From the NCBI GenBank assembly GCA_965218625.1, contig CBDCLG010000020.1, positions 372,001 through 436,000 on the forward strand: a stretch of DNA of 64,000 nt, given 5' to 3'. This document shows positions 7,650 through 17,096 of this stretch, one piece after another. The stretch's first letter is position 1. Every line of letters begins with the position of its first letter. Both the position numbers and the translations under genes were made by a program. The notes beneath the pieces are model-generated. The model searched no databases. It saw only the letters and a list, made by a program, of their open reading frames with translations, and was not told the origin of the DNA. This DNA is from Bin5 sp965218625 (GTDB taxonomy: Bacteria > Chloroflexota > Anaerolineae > Caldilineales > Caldilineaceae).

Positions 7650-9701
7650 TTATGCCTCGAGCAGCGCTTGCGCCGCTCTGACCACATTCTCGACGGTCAG
7701 GCCGAGATTGGCGTAGACATCCTGTTGAGGCGCACTGGCTCCGAAGCGGTCAAGGCCGATTGCAGCGCCGCGGGCCGGATCGTTGCCGACCCAGCGTTCC
7801 CACCCCTGCACAACACCGGCTTCAACCGACACCTTGAGCGCGCCGGGCGGCAGCACTGCCCGTTGATATTCCGGCGACTGCGCGGCGAACAGCTCCCAGC
7901 TTGGCAGGCTGACGACCCGTACCGCCACACCGCTCTCGGCCAGCTGCCGCGCCGCGGCGTAGGCAAGCTCCAGTTCGCTGCCGCTCGAGATGAAGACCAG
8001 CGCCGGCGACTCCGGGTTGGTCGCGCCGTCGTAAAAGACGTATCCGCCCGAAGCCGCCCGCTCGGCAGCTCCGATGCCGTCGGCGGCGCGTTCGAAGACC
8101 GGCAAATCCTGCCGTGAAAGGATCAACGCGGTGGGCCCGCCTCGGTTCTCCAGCGCCGATTTCCAGGCCTGTGACACCTCGTTGGCATCGGCGGGACGAA
8201 TGACGGTCAGATTAGGGATGGCGCGCAGCGCGGCCACCTGTTCGACCGGCTGATGGGTGGGGCCGTCTTCGCCGACCCCAATGCTGTCGTGGGTGAAAAC
8301 GTAGATAACGGGCACTCCCATCAGCGCGGCAAGGCGCACGCTGGCCCGCATATAGTCACTGAAGACCAGGAAAGTACCCCCGTAGGGAATGACGCCGCCG
8401 TGCAGGGCCATCCCGCTGAGAATGGCGCCCATGCCGTGTTCACGCACGCCGAATCGGAAGTTGCGGCCGCGGTAGGATTCGGGCTGGAAGTCCGGGCTGC
8501 CGCTGATAATCGTCTTGTTGCTGGGCGCAAGGTCTGCGCTGCCGCCGATGAGGTTGGGTATGACCGGCGCCAGGGCGTTCAACGTTGCGCCGCTGGCATT
8601 GCGCGTGGCCTGACTGTCGCCCCCCCCGAAGACGGGCAGCGCCTCCTCCCAGCCGTCGGGTAGCTCGCCGCGCAACAGCCGTGCAAGTTCGGCGGCAGGC
8701 TCGGGATGCGCCGCGGCGTAGGCCTCCCACAGGGCCAGATCGTCTCGCTGCAGCTTTTTGCCCCGTTCGACGGCCTGTTGACAGAAGGCGCACACATCAT
8801 GCGGCAGGTAGAAAGTCGGCTCTTGCGGCCATTCAAGGCTGGCCTTGGTCTGGGCAACCTCCTCAGCCGGCAACGCGTCGCTGTGCATGTCCGGCTCGCC
8901 CTGTTTGGGCGCGCCGAAACCGATGATGGTTGTGCAGCCGATGAGGCTGGGACGCGGGTCCTGTTTGGCCATACTGATGGAGGCATCGACCGCCGCGCTG
9001 TCCATCCCGTCCACCTTCTGAACGTGCCAGCCGTACGCCTCAAATCGCCGGTACTGGTCCTCCGTAAAGGCCAGATCGGTGTAACCGTCGATGGTGACGC
9101 GGTTGTCGTCGTAAAGGTAGATGAGCTTGCCAAGGCGGAGATGACCGGCCAGACTTGCAGCCTCCTGCGCGACGCCTTCCATCAGGTCGCCGTCGCTGAC
9201 GATGGCATAGATATGGTGGGACACGACGTCAAACCCGGGCCGGTTGTAGTTGGCCGCCAGCCACTGTTCGGCAATGGCCATACCCACGCCGTTGGCAAAT
9301 CCCTGTCCCAGCGGACCAGTCGTGGTCTCGACCCCGGGCGCGTGGCCGTATTCCGGGTGGCCGGGTGTTTGGCTGCCCCACTGGCGAAAGTTTTTCAACT
9401 GTTGCAGGGGCAGATCGTAACCGGTCAAATGGAGCAGGGCGTAGAGCAGCATCGAACCGTGGCCGGCGCTGAGAATAAAGCGATCACGATTCGCCCATTC
9501 GGGATTTGTCGGACTGTAGCGAAGATGCCGGCGCCAGAGCGTCAGCGCGGCTGTGGCCATGCCCATTGGCAGGCCGGCGTGGCCCGAATCGGCGGCCTGC
9601 ACGGCGTCCAATGCCAGCATCCGAATCGTATTGACCACATTTTCTTCCAGTTCCGGGTCGAGGGTAGGGCTGTCGAATGGCGCGGCAGTTACAGCTGACA
9701 T
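7650..9701 (-). CDS. tkt: Transketolase
   Basis: Thiamine-diphosphate enzyme that moves two-carbon units between ketoses and aldoses in the pentose phosphate or Calvin cycle. Motifs seen are DSGHAGLPMGMATAAL, TGPLGQGFANGVGMA, the thiamine-diphosphate-binding YDDNRVTIDG segment and GEDGPTHQPVEQ. The start is ATG at 9701 (MSAVTAAPFDSP), with AAGGAA about eight bases upstream. A TTG 39 bases earlier is also in frame but has no such site. At 683 residues the length is normal. It heads the gene run that continues through holA. Confidence 0.96.
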   Translation of the reverse strand: MSAVTAAPFDSPTLDPELEENVVNTIRMLALDAVQAADSGHAGLPMGMATAALTLWRRHLRYSPTNPEWANRDRFILSAGHGSMLLYALLHLTGYDLPLQQLKNFRQWGSQTPGHPEYGHAPGVETTTGPLGQGFANGVGMAIAEQWLAANYNRPGFDVVSHHIYAIVSDGDLMEGVAQEAASLAGHLRLGKLIYLYDDNRVTIDGYTDLAFTEDQYRRFEAYGWHVQKVDGMDSAAVDASISMAKQDPRPSLIGCTTIIGFGAPKQGEPDMHSDALPAEEVAQTKASLEWPQEPTFYLPHDVCAFCQQAVERGKKLQRDDLALWEAYAAAHPEPAAELARLLRGELPDGWEEALPVFGGGDSQATRNASGATLNALAPVIPNLIGGSADLAPSNKTIISGSPDFQPESYRGRNFRFGVREHGMGAILSGMALHGGVIPYGGTFLVFSDYMRASVRLAALMGVPVIYVFTHDSIGVGEDGPTHQPVEQVAALRAIPNLTVIRPADANEVSQAWKSALENRGGPTALILSRQDLPVFERAADGIGAAERAASGGYVFYDGATNPESPALVFISSGSELELAYAAARQLAESGVAVRVVSLPSWELFAAQSPEYQRAVLPPGALKVSVEAGVVQGWERWVGNDPARGAAIGLDRFGASAPQQDVYANLGLTVENVVRAAQALLEA

Positions 9702-9758
9702 GCGCAGGTTCCTTAGCGTATTCGTCGTCGGAGCATCCAATGGCTGTAGGCGCGTTCA

Positions 9759-9773
9759 AGTGCCATGGGCACT
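9759..9773 (-). terminator. Small hairpin after ABC exporter gene
   Basis: A perfect 6-bp inverted repeat (AGTGCC, ATG loop, GGCACT) starts three bases after the exporter stop codon and before the transketolase gene. There is no following T-run on the minus strand, so it may be a weak terminator or an mRNA 3-prime stabiliser. Confidence 0.35.
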
Positions 9774-9775
9774 GA

Positions 9776-10312
9776 TTATAGCGCGATCCGGGGAAGATCG
9801 AAAGATTGCGCCTGGTACAGGTCATAGAAGAGGCCGCGACGCGCCAGCAGCGACTGGAGGGCGCCGATCTCGACGAGACGCCCCCGATCGATCACCAGTA
9901 TGCGGTCGGCCTGCAGAACTGTGACGAGCCGGTGGGCCACAACGATGGCCGTCCGCCCTTGCCTGGCGGCGTCGATGGCCGCGCGCACCCTCTGCTCGGT
10001 CAGGGAATCGAGCGCCGAGGTGGCTTCATCCAGCAGGAGGAGCCTGGGCTGCTGCAACAGTGCCCGCGCGATGGCGAGACGCTGGCTCTCCCCGCCGGAT
10101 AACGTCATGCCTCGCTCTCCCACGAGCGTTTCGTACTCGTCGGGCAGACCCAGAATGAACTCGTCGATCTGCGCTGCACGGGCAGCATGCTGGCTCCTGC
10201 CCCCATCGTCACTGCGCCCCGGATAGAGGATGTTGGCGGCGACGCTATCGTTCCACAAGAATGTATCTTGCGGCACGAAGCCAATTTGACTCCTCAACGA
10301 TGCAAGCGACAA
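9776..10312 (-). CDS. ABC exporter, C-terminal nucleotide-binding fragment (frameshifted)
   Basis: This 178-residue frame holds the second part of an ABC exporter ATPase domain: Q-loop (IGFVPQDTFLWND), ABC signature (TLSGGESQRLAIARAL), Walker B (LLLLDEATSALD) and H-loop (VVAHRLVTV). It lacks Walker A, which lies in the overlapping upstream frame at 10245..11552. Translating the minus strand upstream of its ATG gives SGTITFDGIDQCDLSLASLR, the expected continuation after Walker A, so the two frames are one gene split by a single-base indel near 10350-10357. It is not an independent protein unless frameshifting occurs. Confidence 0.85.
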   Translation of the reverse strand: MSLASLRSQIGFVPQDTFLWNDSVAANILYPGRSDDGGRSQHAARAAQIDEFILGLPDEYETLVGERGMTLSGGESQRLAIARALLQQPRLLLLDEATSALDSLTEQRVRAAIDAARQGRTAIVVAHRLVTVLQADRILVIDRGRLVEIGALQSLLARRGLFYDLYQAQSFDLPRIAL

Positions 10313-11552
10313 GTCGCACTGATCGATTCCGTCGAACGTGATTGTGCCGGACCGGGGTGCAGAAAAAGCCCATGATCAGATCGATGATGGTGGACTTGCC
10401 GCCGCCGCTGGGACCGACGACGGCGATGAACTCGCCCGGCTCGACGCGAAAGGTAAGGTCTCGAACGCCAAAGTCCCCGCGCCCGTAGTCGAAGGACACA
10501 TTTTGAAAGGCCAGCGCCACACCTTGCGAAGAAACAGCAGACAGGGCTGTTTCGCCGGACTGCACAAGGTCGAGGCCAAATAAAGCGTCAACCTTTTCGG
10601 CGTTGACTCTGGCCTCCTGCAAGTTGACCTGGGTCCCGAGCAAGGCCTGCAGCACCGAGTAGGAGCGGGGCAGGTAGGCGACGAATGCCACCAGGCTGCC
10701 TACTGTCAATCTGCCCTGGATTATCTCGAAGGCCCCGTAACCGAAAGCCAGGCCCGCCGCCACGTAGTTGATGAACTCCGGCAGGAGCGTGCGTATCAGT
10801 TCATGGAAGGTCGTTACCCTGGCTTTGATGCGCCAGTGCCGCTGGATCCAACTCTGCCAGCGCCCCTTTTCATAAGCTTCGGCGTTGAACGCGCGGACTG
10901 TTCGCAGACCGGGAAAGAGCTCGTGCAGATAGCTCCGCCCGGCCTCCAACGCGTTGGAGAACTCGCCGTACAGGTTCTCAGCATGGCCCCGTGTCTTCCT
11001 CGTCAGGAGGTAGGAAAGGGGAAATGCGAGCAGAGCAAGGAGCGACAGACGCCAGCTGAGCGCGGTCATCGCCGTCAGCGTGCCCACCAGCAGAATGACG
11101 TTCATAAGCAGCGGCAGCAGGTGGTCGGTGACGTAGACCTCGCCGATCATGCCGCAACTCCTGGTGAGCCGGCTGATTAGCTCGCCCGTCTTGAAATTCC
11201 CCAACTCGGCAAGCCGAGCATACAGCAGATGATTGAACAGCTCCCCACGCAACCGTTGAGCGACGGCTTCACCGATGAAGGCGCGCAGATAGTGGTTGGC
11301 AGAGTAAAGGCCGGCGCCCAGTACAGGAACAACTACCATGCCGACCAGAAGCAGACCGATCAGCCTCAGGTCGGAGGTTGGGATGGCGGTGTCGATGAGC
11401 GCCTTGAAGAGCAAAGGTTGAATCAGCCCGACCCCGGTGCCAAGGATAGCCACGAAGATGAGCAGCGCAATTCGCGAAACCTGCTTTTTCAACTCCTCTT
11501 TCAGGAGGCCGAACGACCTTTTCGGCATGGCGCCTTCATATCCAGAGCGCAT
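10245..11552 (-). CDS. ABC exporter, membrane domain and Walker A (frameshifted)
   Basis: N-terminal part of a homodimer-type ABC exporter (MsbA/LmrA-like). Six membrane segments span the first 320 residues, beginning with RIALLIFVAILGTGVGLIQP, followed by the start of the nucleotide-binding domain with Walker A (VGPSGGGKSTIIDLIMGFF). After this the frame degenerates and stops, while the true continuation lies in another frame (9776..10312). I chose ATG at 11552, preceded by GGGAGA at five bases; a frame opening at 11618 lacks a site. Substrate unknown. The lesion could be real or an assembly error. Confidence 0.85.
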   Translation of the reverse strand: MRSGYEGAMPKRSFGLLKEELKKQVSRIALLIFVAILGTGVGLIQPLLFKALIDTAIPTSDLRLIGLLLVGMVVVPVLGAGLYSANHYLRAFIGEAVAQRLRGELFNHLLYARLAELGNFKTGELISRLTRSCGMIGEVYVTDHLLPLLMNVILLVGTLTAMTALSWRLSLLALLAFPLSYLLTRKTRGHAENLYGEFSNALEAGRSYLHELFPGLRTVRAFNAEAYEKGRWQSWIQRHWRIKARVTTFHELIRTLLPEFINYVAAGLAFGYGAFEIIQGRLTVGSLVAFVAYLPRSYSVLQALLGTQVNLQEARVNAEKVDALFGLDLVQSGETALSAVSSQGVALAFQNVSFDYGRGDFGVRDLTFRVEPGEFIAVVGPSGGGKSTIIDLIMGFFCTPVRHNHVRRNRSVRLVACIVEESNWLRAARYILVER

Positions 11553-11805
11553 AGGATTCTCCCAACAGCCGGAAGCAGGCAAATAGAGACACCCGCATAT
11601 CATAACATGCAGCGGCAAGGGAAGAGTTCAGGTCTTCTCAGAAGATGGAATCAGTTCGTAGAGCCGAGCCGCCACCTGCTCAAGCAGCCTTTATGGACCT
11701 CTGTCAGCTTGCCAGTGGGCAGTTTCTCCTGTACGATTGGCCCTTCGCGCAGGGGCCTGTGAAGATGTAGTCACGAAGAAGGTCAGTAGACGAGAAAGGG
11801 GCAAG

Positions 11806-12912
11806 GTGACAGGCGAAGAAGAAAACGGGCGCGCCCATGTGGGACGGAGTATGGCGGCCTGGCTGGCAGGTCTTGGCGCGGTTGCGGGGGCCGGCGCGGC
11901 TCTCGGCGGCTATGCGCTGCTGTATGAACCGTTCGACGTACGCGCGGAGCAGCTAACGGTGCGGCTGATGCGCGACCGGCGCGGTCTGCCCGACGAAGGG
12001 CTGCGCATTCTTCATATTTCCGATACGCACTTTCGCGGGGCCGATCGCCGTGAACACGCGAAGATCGAGCAGGTGCGCCGCGCCACCGCTGGCGCACAGT
12101 TCGATCTGCTGATTCATACAGGCGACTTCCTGCACAACGACGGCGGTCTGGAAAATGTCCTGGCACTTATCGACAGCATCCCAAGGCCGCGGCTCGGCGC
12201 GTTTGCCGTAACCGGAAACCACGATCATGTGGTCTACGAGATGAAAAAGGCGCTTCACTACTCGTGGCGGATCTTCCTGACGCGTGGAGGGGAGTGGGAC
12301 GGCAGCTATTCTGGGAAACGCACAAGCACTCGCAGGGCGCGCTTAGGACGCCTTCTTCACTTTGCGCGCTATCTGCTCAACAACCGGTTCGACGGCGAGC
12401 CGAGCGGGGTCAACGACATTGCCGGCCTGCGCCGCGCACTGGAGGGACGCGGCGTTCAGTTCCTGGACAATCGGGCCGTACGGCTGGAGGGGACGGACAC
12501 TTATCTCGTCGGCATCGAGGACTTGCTCCAGGGAGAACCCGACCTGCAAGGTGGACTTCAAGGCGTTCGGCCCGACGCGCCGACAATCCTACTATCACAC
12601 AACCCGGACATCATCGCCATGCCTGCTGCCGGTCAGGCTGATCTGATCCTGTCCGGGCACACACATGGCGGGCAAATCGTGTTGCCTCTGCTTGGCCCTG
12701 TTTACACGCAAACGGAGCAACTGACCCGCAGCGAGGCTTCCGGCTACTGGCGACACGGGAAGACCCACGTTTACGTGCACCGCGGGTTGGGCGAGAGTAT
12801 CCCAATCCGGATTGGTGCGCCGCCCCACGTCACCTTGCTGACGCTGCTGCCGGCGCCTGGGCGGGCCAGCAATCTCAGCGCGGCGCAGGCGCCCGTCAAT
12901 TGCGGACGTTGA
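11806..12912 (+). CDS. Calcineurin-like metallophosphoesterase
   Basis: Membrane-anchored phosphoesterase with the full two-metal signature: DTHF, GDFL, GNHDH and GHTHGGQIVLP. An N-terminal hydrophobic stretch (AAWLAGLGAVAGAGAALGGY) should place the catalytic domain outside the membrane, as in YkuE/YaeI-type enzymes. The start is uncertain: GTG at 11806 has AAAGGGG four bases upstream, while ATG at 11851 begins right at the membrane segment. The 3-prime end overlaps the convergent RodZ-like gene by 17 bases. The natural substrate is not evident. Confidence 0.88.
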   Translation: MTGEEENGRAHVGRSMAAWLAGLGAVAGAGAALGGYALLYEPFDVRAEQLTVRLMRDRRGLPDEGLRILHISDTHFRGADRREHAKIEQVRRATAGAQFDLLIHTGDFLHNDGGLENVLALIDSIPRPRLGAFAVTGNHDHVVYEMKKALHYSWRIFLTRGGEWDGSYSGKRTSTRRARLGRLLHFARYLLNNRFDGEPSGVNDIAGLRRALEGRGVQFLDNRAVRLEGTDTYLVGIEDLLQGEPDLQGGLQGVRPDAPTILLSHNPDIIAMPAAGQADLILSGHTHGGQIVLPLLGPVYTQTEQLTRSEASGYWRHGKTHVYVHRGLGESIPIRIGAPPHVTLLTLLPAPGRASNLSAAQAPVNCGR

Positions 12913-14140
12913 TATTAACCTGGCAGGGCTCGGGGTAGTTGCTGCTCGCGTCGACAACGGTCAGCCGCAAGGTGTATGTGCCGTTGGGCTGGCCAGTGCT
13001 GTCAAAGTGGCCCAGTGTACCGTTCTCGACAGGCGGCCCTACAACGCCGCCGCTTCCGCTGCGGTCGCTGCCGTCAAACCAGGTGAAGCCGGCCGATGCG
13101 TCGGGGCCCGGTGCAAACTCAAGCTTGTAATAGTCGAACTGTTCATGCACGGCGCGCCCCGTGATCGGCACAACGCCGCTGACGGACTGATTGACCCCCG
13201 GCGAGGAGATTGCCAAGCGGCTGTCAGCACAGGTCACCGGCACGATTGGAGGCGGCCTGGGCGGTGGCTCGGGCTCCGGCGGAGGTTCCTGGGCCGGCTC
13301 CTCAGTCGGTGTGGGTGTCGGCGCGGGCGTTTCAGTGGCGGTGGGCTCCGGAGGCGGCGCCTCGGTTGCAGTTGGCTGGGGCGTATCGGTTGCAGTCGGG
13401 ACCGGGGTGGGCGTTGCGGTCGGCGTTGCGGTTGGAGCCGGCGCCACAGCTGTCGCAACCGACGCGACGCCAGGTTCGCCATCGTTGGCGCTTGCCGAGC
13501 CTCCTGAACCGCCGGCCTGTCCGTTCGATTGGGACCGGTTATTGTCGGCCACGGCGGATATGCGTTCCTGGACGGTCGAGAAGATGACCCCGAACTGTCC
13601 GCTCATTTGTCGTATACCCCAGAACGCGATGAGAACGACGAGCACGATCAGGACCGCGGCCAGAACTGGCACCATCCAGTCCCGCATAGATTCGACGGAT
13701 TCGGTAAAGCGCGTAGAAAAGGCCGTCTGCTCGAGGTCGACGTCCTGCGGACGGTAGTCCACCGGGCGTGTCGGAGGCAGCCGCACCCCTGTGCTGGTGC
13801 CCGCCAGCGTTCGCGACAGGCTGCTGTCGACCATTGACCGGCGGCGGTCGACCATCTGATTAGGGTCCAGATTCAGATAGTAGGCATAATTGCGCAGAAA
13901 ACCGCGCCCTACGACTTCACCAGGCAGAAGATGCCACTCATCGGCTTCAATGGCGGCCAGGTATTTCTGACGGATGCGCGTCGCGTGTTCGACTTCGGCC
14001 AGCGGTATACCGGCGCTCTCGCGACGGTCGCGCAGGATCGCGCCCAAAGACTGGAGCGCGGGCGCGCCGGGCGCCATGGCATCAGCTCCGCCTTCTGGAG
14101 ATTGGGTTGGAGACCCCCGGAAAATGGCACTCTCACTCAT
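12896..14140 (-). CDS. RodZ-like helix-turn-helix membrane protein
   Basis: A 414-residue protein with a cytoplasmic HTH_25-type domain (residues about 30-100, LRDRRESAGIPLAEVEHATR and GFLRNYAYYLNLDPNQ), a membrane segment near residues 170-195 (WMVPVLAAVLIVLVVLIAFW), a long Pro/Thr-rich linker, and a C-terminal Ig-like domain. This layout matches RodZ-type cell-shape or cell-wall proteins. The linker is encoded by low-complexity DNA at roughly 13240-13460. A TTGAAA-17-TAGAAT promoter ends so close to the ATG that the transcript may be nearly leaderless. It diverges from the amidase gene. Confidence 0.85.
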   Translation of the reverse strand: MSESAIFRGSPTQSPEGGADAMAPGAPALQSLGAILRDRRESAGIPLAEVEHATRIRQKYLAAIEADEWHLLPGEVVGRGFLRNYAYYLNLDPNQMVDRRRSMVDSSLSRTLAGTSTGVRLPPTRPVDYRPQDVDLEQTAFSTRFTESVESMRDWMVPVLAAVLIVLVVLIAFWGIRQMSGQFGVIFSTVQERISAVADNNRSQSNGQAGGSGGSASANDGEPGVASVATAVAPAPTATPTATPTPVPTATDTPQPTATEAPPPEPTATETPAPTPTPTEEPAQEPPPEPEPPPRPPPIVPVTCADSRLAISSPGVNQSVSGVVPITGRAVHEQFDYYKLEFAPGPDASAGFTWFDGSDRSGSGGVVGPPVENGTLGHFDSTGQPNGTYTLRLTVVDASSNYPEPCQVNINVRN

Positions 14141-14151
14141 AATCAGAATCT

Positions 14152-14180
14152 ATTCTACACGGGAGAATACTATCTTTCAA
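14152..14180 (-). promoter_or_regulatory. Sigma70-type promoter for RodZ-like gene
   Basis: On the minus strand TTGAAA (14180-14175) and TAGAAT (14157-14152) are separated by 17 bases. The predicted start of transcription is about 14145, only some five bases before the ATG at 14140, where no Shine-Dalgarno sequence is visible. This suggests a nearly leaderless mRNA. Confidence 0.55.
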
Positions 14181-14264
14181 ACTCCGCCAAGGACTACTGG
14201 AGGCACGGCCGATGCAGGCGAAGCGGCGCGGCCCGGCAGTCGTCCGCGTTTGCATAGGGGGTTA

Positions 14265-14292
14265 TTGACAGTTCCCCACCTACCGGTACAAT
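14265..14292 (+). promoter_or_regulatory. Sigma70-type promoter for amidase gene
   Basis: TTGACA (14265-14270), a 16-base spacer and TACAAT (14287-14292) lie about 40 bases before the amidase ATG. The match to the consensus is strong and the position is right. Confidence 0.65.
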
Positions 14293-14329
14293 GCGAACAG
14301 TCCGATCGTTGTAGCACGCCCGGGAAAAG

Positions 14330-15040
14330 ATGCGCATAGCTTTGATTCGCAGGTTACAGCGACTGTTCTTCTTATTCAGTTTCGTCCTCGTTGCAGGGGT
14401 TATCATTCTGGCTGTGAGAAGTGCTCGCATCCTTCTGCCCCGCCAGATTGAACAGGTCACCGTCATAACGCCGACGCCGGAGCAGGATACCGTCCCTTCG
14501 CTCACGGTCGCTCTGCTCAGTGGCCATGCCGGGTACGACTCGGGGGCGATCTGCGGTGACATGAACGCTCCGACAATCAAGGAAGTCGATGTCGTCGCGC
14601 GCATCGTCGAACTGGTGCGCGTTCAGCTGGAAAGTACGGGCCTGGACGTGTTGATCCTGGAGGAGTACGATGCCCGATTGACAAACCTGGACGCAGCGCT
14701 CATGTTGAGCCTGCATGCCGACAGCTGCATTTTTGTCAACGGTTACAAAGCGGCCTACCCGTACAACAGCGCCATCCCCTTGACAGAAAGAAAGATGCTC
14801 GCCTGCATCGACAAGCACTACGCCGCCCATACAGGACTGTCGTTCCACCCATCGGTCACCGACGAGATGACCCGTTACCACGCGTTTCGCAAAGTCCTGC
14901 CCGGCACGCCGACTGTGATTTTGGAGATGGGCTTCCTGGGCGGCGACGCACACCTGCTTACGCAGGAACCGGAGCGCGTCGCCGCGGGCATCACAGAGAG
15001 CATCAACTGCTTTCTGGCCGGCGCTGAGAAGGCAGAGTGA
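14330..15040 (+). CDS. N-acetylmuramoyl-L-alanine amidase (Amidase_3)
   Basis: Zinc-dependent cell-wall hydrolase that cuts the bond between muramic acid and the stem peptide. The 236-residue protein has an N-terminal signal-anchor (LFFLFSFVLVAGVIILAV), a spacer and then the amidase_3 core. The zinc ligands are visible as H66 (SGHAG), E85 (KEVDVV) and H129 (SLHADSC), and the catalytic glutamate as E199 (VILEMGFL). It would act outside the membrane. Its promoter region is shared with the divergent RodZ-like gene, linking both to envelope growth. Confidence 0.9.
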   Translation: MRIALIRRLQRLFFLFSFVLVAGVIILAVRSARILLPRQIEQVTVITPTPEQDTVPSLTVALLSGHAGYDSGAICGDMNAPTIKEVDVVARIVELVRVQLESTGLDVLILEEYDARLTNLDAALMLSLHADSCIFVNGYKAAYPYNSAIPLTERKMLACIDKHYAAHTGLSFHPSVTDEMTRYHAFRKVLPGTPTVILEMGFLGGDAHLLTQEPERVAAGITESINCFLAGAEKAE

Positions 15041-15095
15041 ACCCGCTTCGCTGCGCGCTTCCAGGACTGAGCGCTCCAGCATCCCGCAAAACAGT

Positions 15096-16901
15096 TTAGC
15101 GCTCTGCCTCCGCCTTGGCTGCCTTGTCAATCGACCATCGATACATATAGAGCTCGTGGGAGTAGATACGGTCAAGCCAGGGCTTGACGACAACCTCCTG
15201 CGCGAAATAGAGAAGGGGGATTATCCCGACGATATCGTTAATGAGCAGCATTTCTGCCTGCTTGTAGAGTGCAAGCTGCTCAGCTGGCGGGGCAGTCTGG
15301 GCGGCGATGGTGGCATCATTGAGCTGTCGCACCAGCTCCCCGACCTGCGGGTCGTCAAAGGAGAGCAGCGTCGCATTGCTGCCCTGGGTCGGGTTGAAGA
15401 CCTCATGGACCCAGTTGTTGGCGTGGGGATAATCGGCGCACCAGCCGAAAAAGTAGAGGTCGGGCTTGTTCTCCAGCGGCGCCTGGGGACGCAGGCTGTA
15501 GAGAAACGCGCCCCAGTCCATATACTCGAATTCAAAAGTTATCTGAGGAAAAGCGGCGCTCCACATCTCTGTGACGGCCAGCACAGCGGCGTTATGCTCT
15601 TCGAAGAGGAGGAGACTGAGTCCCTCGCCGCGCGGAAAGCCGGCGTCGGCCATCAGTTCCTGCCCCATCTCTACGGCGGCGGCGTAGCCCAGGCCGCCAT
15701 CCTCTTCAGCTACCGCCCAGGGAGCAATATCGGGGTCACCGGGCTGCGGCGCACCAAAATTGAGCGGGTTGGTAAAAGTATTTGCCGGTATCTGACCGCC
15801 TTTGAGGGTCTCTTCGACGAGGGTATTGCGGTCCACCGCCATTGAGAGCGCGCGCCGCACCCTGACGTCGCTGACCGCCTCGCGCTGGGTGACAAAGCCG
15901 AAGTAGTAGGAGCAGTTGCTGGCGAAGTTCCTGTACTCGGCGGCAAGTTCGGAGCCGGCTGCGGTCACACTGTCCAACGACTCCAAAGGAACGTTCGCCC
16001 AATCGAACGCATTTCTTCGGTACAAGGAGAAAGCGCTCGAATCATCATAATCCAAAGCGATATTGATTACCTCGATGTTGCCAGCCACATCGGCCAATTC
16101 GGCCCAGCCGTACCAGAACGGATTGCGAACGAGCTGAATCCTATCGCTGTGCTGCCACAACGCCAGGACATACGGGCCGTTGTTCTGCATGATGCCGGCT
16201 TCGGTCCAGCCGTCCTGCTCTGCCTCGATTAGCCATCTGGGCATTGGGCGGGCAACCGTCATGCTGACGATCTGGGGAAAGAAAGTTGCGCCGTAAGTCA
16301 GGGTGAACTCAACCGTGAAGTCATCGAGCGCAACCACGCCGACCTCTTCAAAGGAACCTTCCCCGGTGTGGGCCTCCTGGCATCCGACGATCACATACAG
16401 AATGTAGGCAGAATCGGAAACGGTCCTGGAATCGCAGCTCCGCTGGACCCCGTTGACTACGTCGTGGGCATTGACGATTCGAGGGAGGCCGGCGTCGTCG
16501 AGCACTTGCACAACCTCGCCCTCCTGATAGGTAACCCAGGGGACGTCTTCGCGCAGCGTAAATGTCCAAACGGCGCCGTTTTCGCTGGATACCCAGCTCG
16601 CGGCCAGCTCCGGCTCCGGCTCGCGCGTCTCCGGGTCCAGTTCGGTCAACGACAGCATCACCTCATTAAGGACTTGGATTGATGCGGAATCGCCTGCCAG
16701 GGCGGGATCCAGGGTGGGCGGCTCAGTTCCGAGGTTCCAGTCCAGGGTAACCGGTCCCTGGAGAATTTCCGCACGCACTCGTTCAGCGTGCGAATCCTGT
16801 TGCGTCGTGTAGTCCGGATGAACAGGAGGGCAAGCAGCCAAGAGGAATGCCGCGGCAAGCAGAGTGCACACCAACGGAAAGACACGACCGTGATCAGACA
16901 T
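15096..16901 (-). CDS. ABC transporter solute-binding lipoprotein, family 5 (peptide/opine type)
   Basis: Periplasmic-type binding protein of the OppA/DppA family. It has a Sec lipoprotein signal (LVCTLLAAAFLLAACPP), with the modified cysteine in the LAAC lipobox, and then the SBP_bac_5 opening (TLDWNLGTEPPTLDPALAGD). The start at 16901 (MSDHGRVF) follows AAGGTGG and fits signal length better than an in-frame ATG at 16928. It lies downstream of the OppD/OppF pair on the same strand, separated by a 234-base gap with a hairpin. No matching permease genes are adjacent. About 600 residues, normal for the family. Confidence 0.92.
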   Translation of the reverse strand: MSDHGRVFPLVCTLLAAAFLLAACPPVHPDYTTQQDSHAERVRAEILQGPVTLDWNLGTEPPTLDPALAGDSASIQVLNEVMLSLTELDPETREPEPELAASWVSSENGAVWTFTLREDVPWVTYQEGEVVQVLDDAGLPRIVNAHDVVNGVQRSCDSRTVSDSAYILYVIVGCQEAHTGEGSFEEVGVVALDDFTVEFTLTYGATFFPQIVSMTVARPMPRWLIEAEQDGWTEAGIMQNNGPYVLALWQHSDRIQLVRNPFWYGWAELADVAGNIEVINIALDYDDSSAFSLYRRNAFDWANVPLESLDSVTAAGSELAAEYRNFASNCSYYFGFVTQREAVSDVRVRRALSMAVDRNTLVEETLKGGQIPANTFTNPLNFGAPQPGDPDIAPWAVAEEDGGLGYAAAVEMGQELMADAGFPRGEGLSLLLFEEHNAAVLAVTEMWSAAFPQITFEFEYMDWGAFLYSLRPQAPLENKPDLYFFGWCADYPHANNWVHEVFNPTQGSNATLLSFDDPQVGELVRQLNDATIAAQTAPPAEQLALYKQAEMLLINDIVGIIPLLYFAQEVVVKPWLDRIYSHELYMYRWSIDKAAKAEAER

Positions 16902-17096
16902 GGTGTTTCCCACCTTTGATCTTTTCATCGCACGTGCAGGGATTTGGGGATAAACGCGCCACCGAATTTCCCAATAGGAAACTCAGAGACTGTCGCGAGG
17001 TGGCGCAAGAAATTAAGAAAACGACGACCGGCCCGCTTGCCGGAAGCCGGGGCAGACGCTGCGGATGAGAGTCAGAGCGCGCGGGGAGGAAAGGGT

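Noticed and set aside
13240..13460. Low-complexity DNA that could be a repeat array
   Set aside because: It encodes the Pro/Thr-rich linker of the RodZ-like protein and stays in frame.
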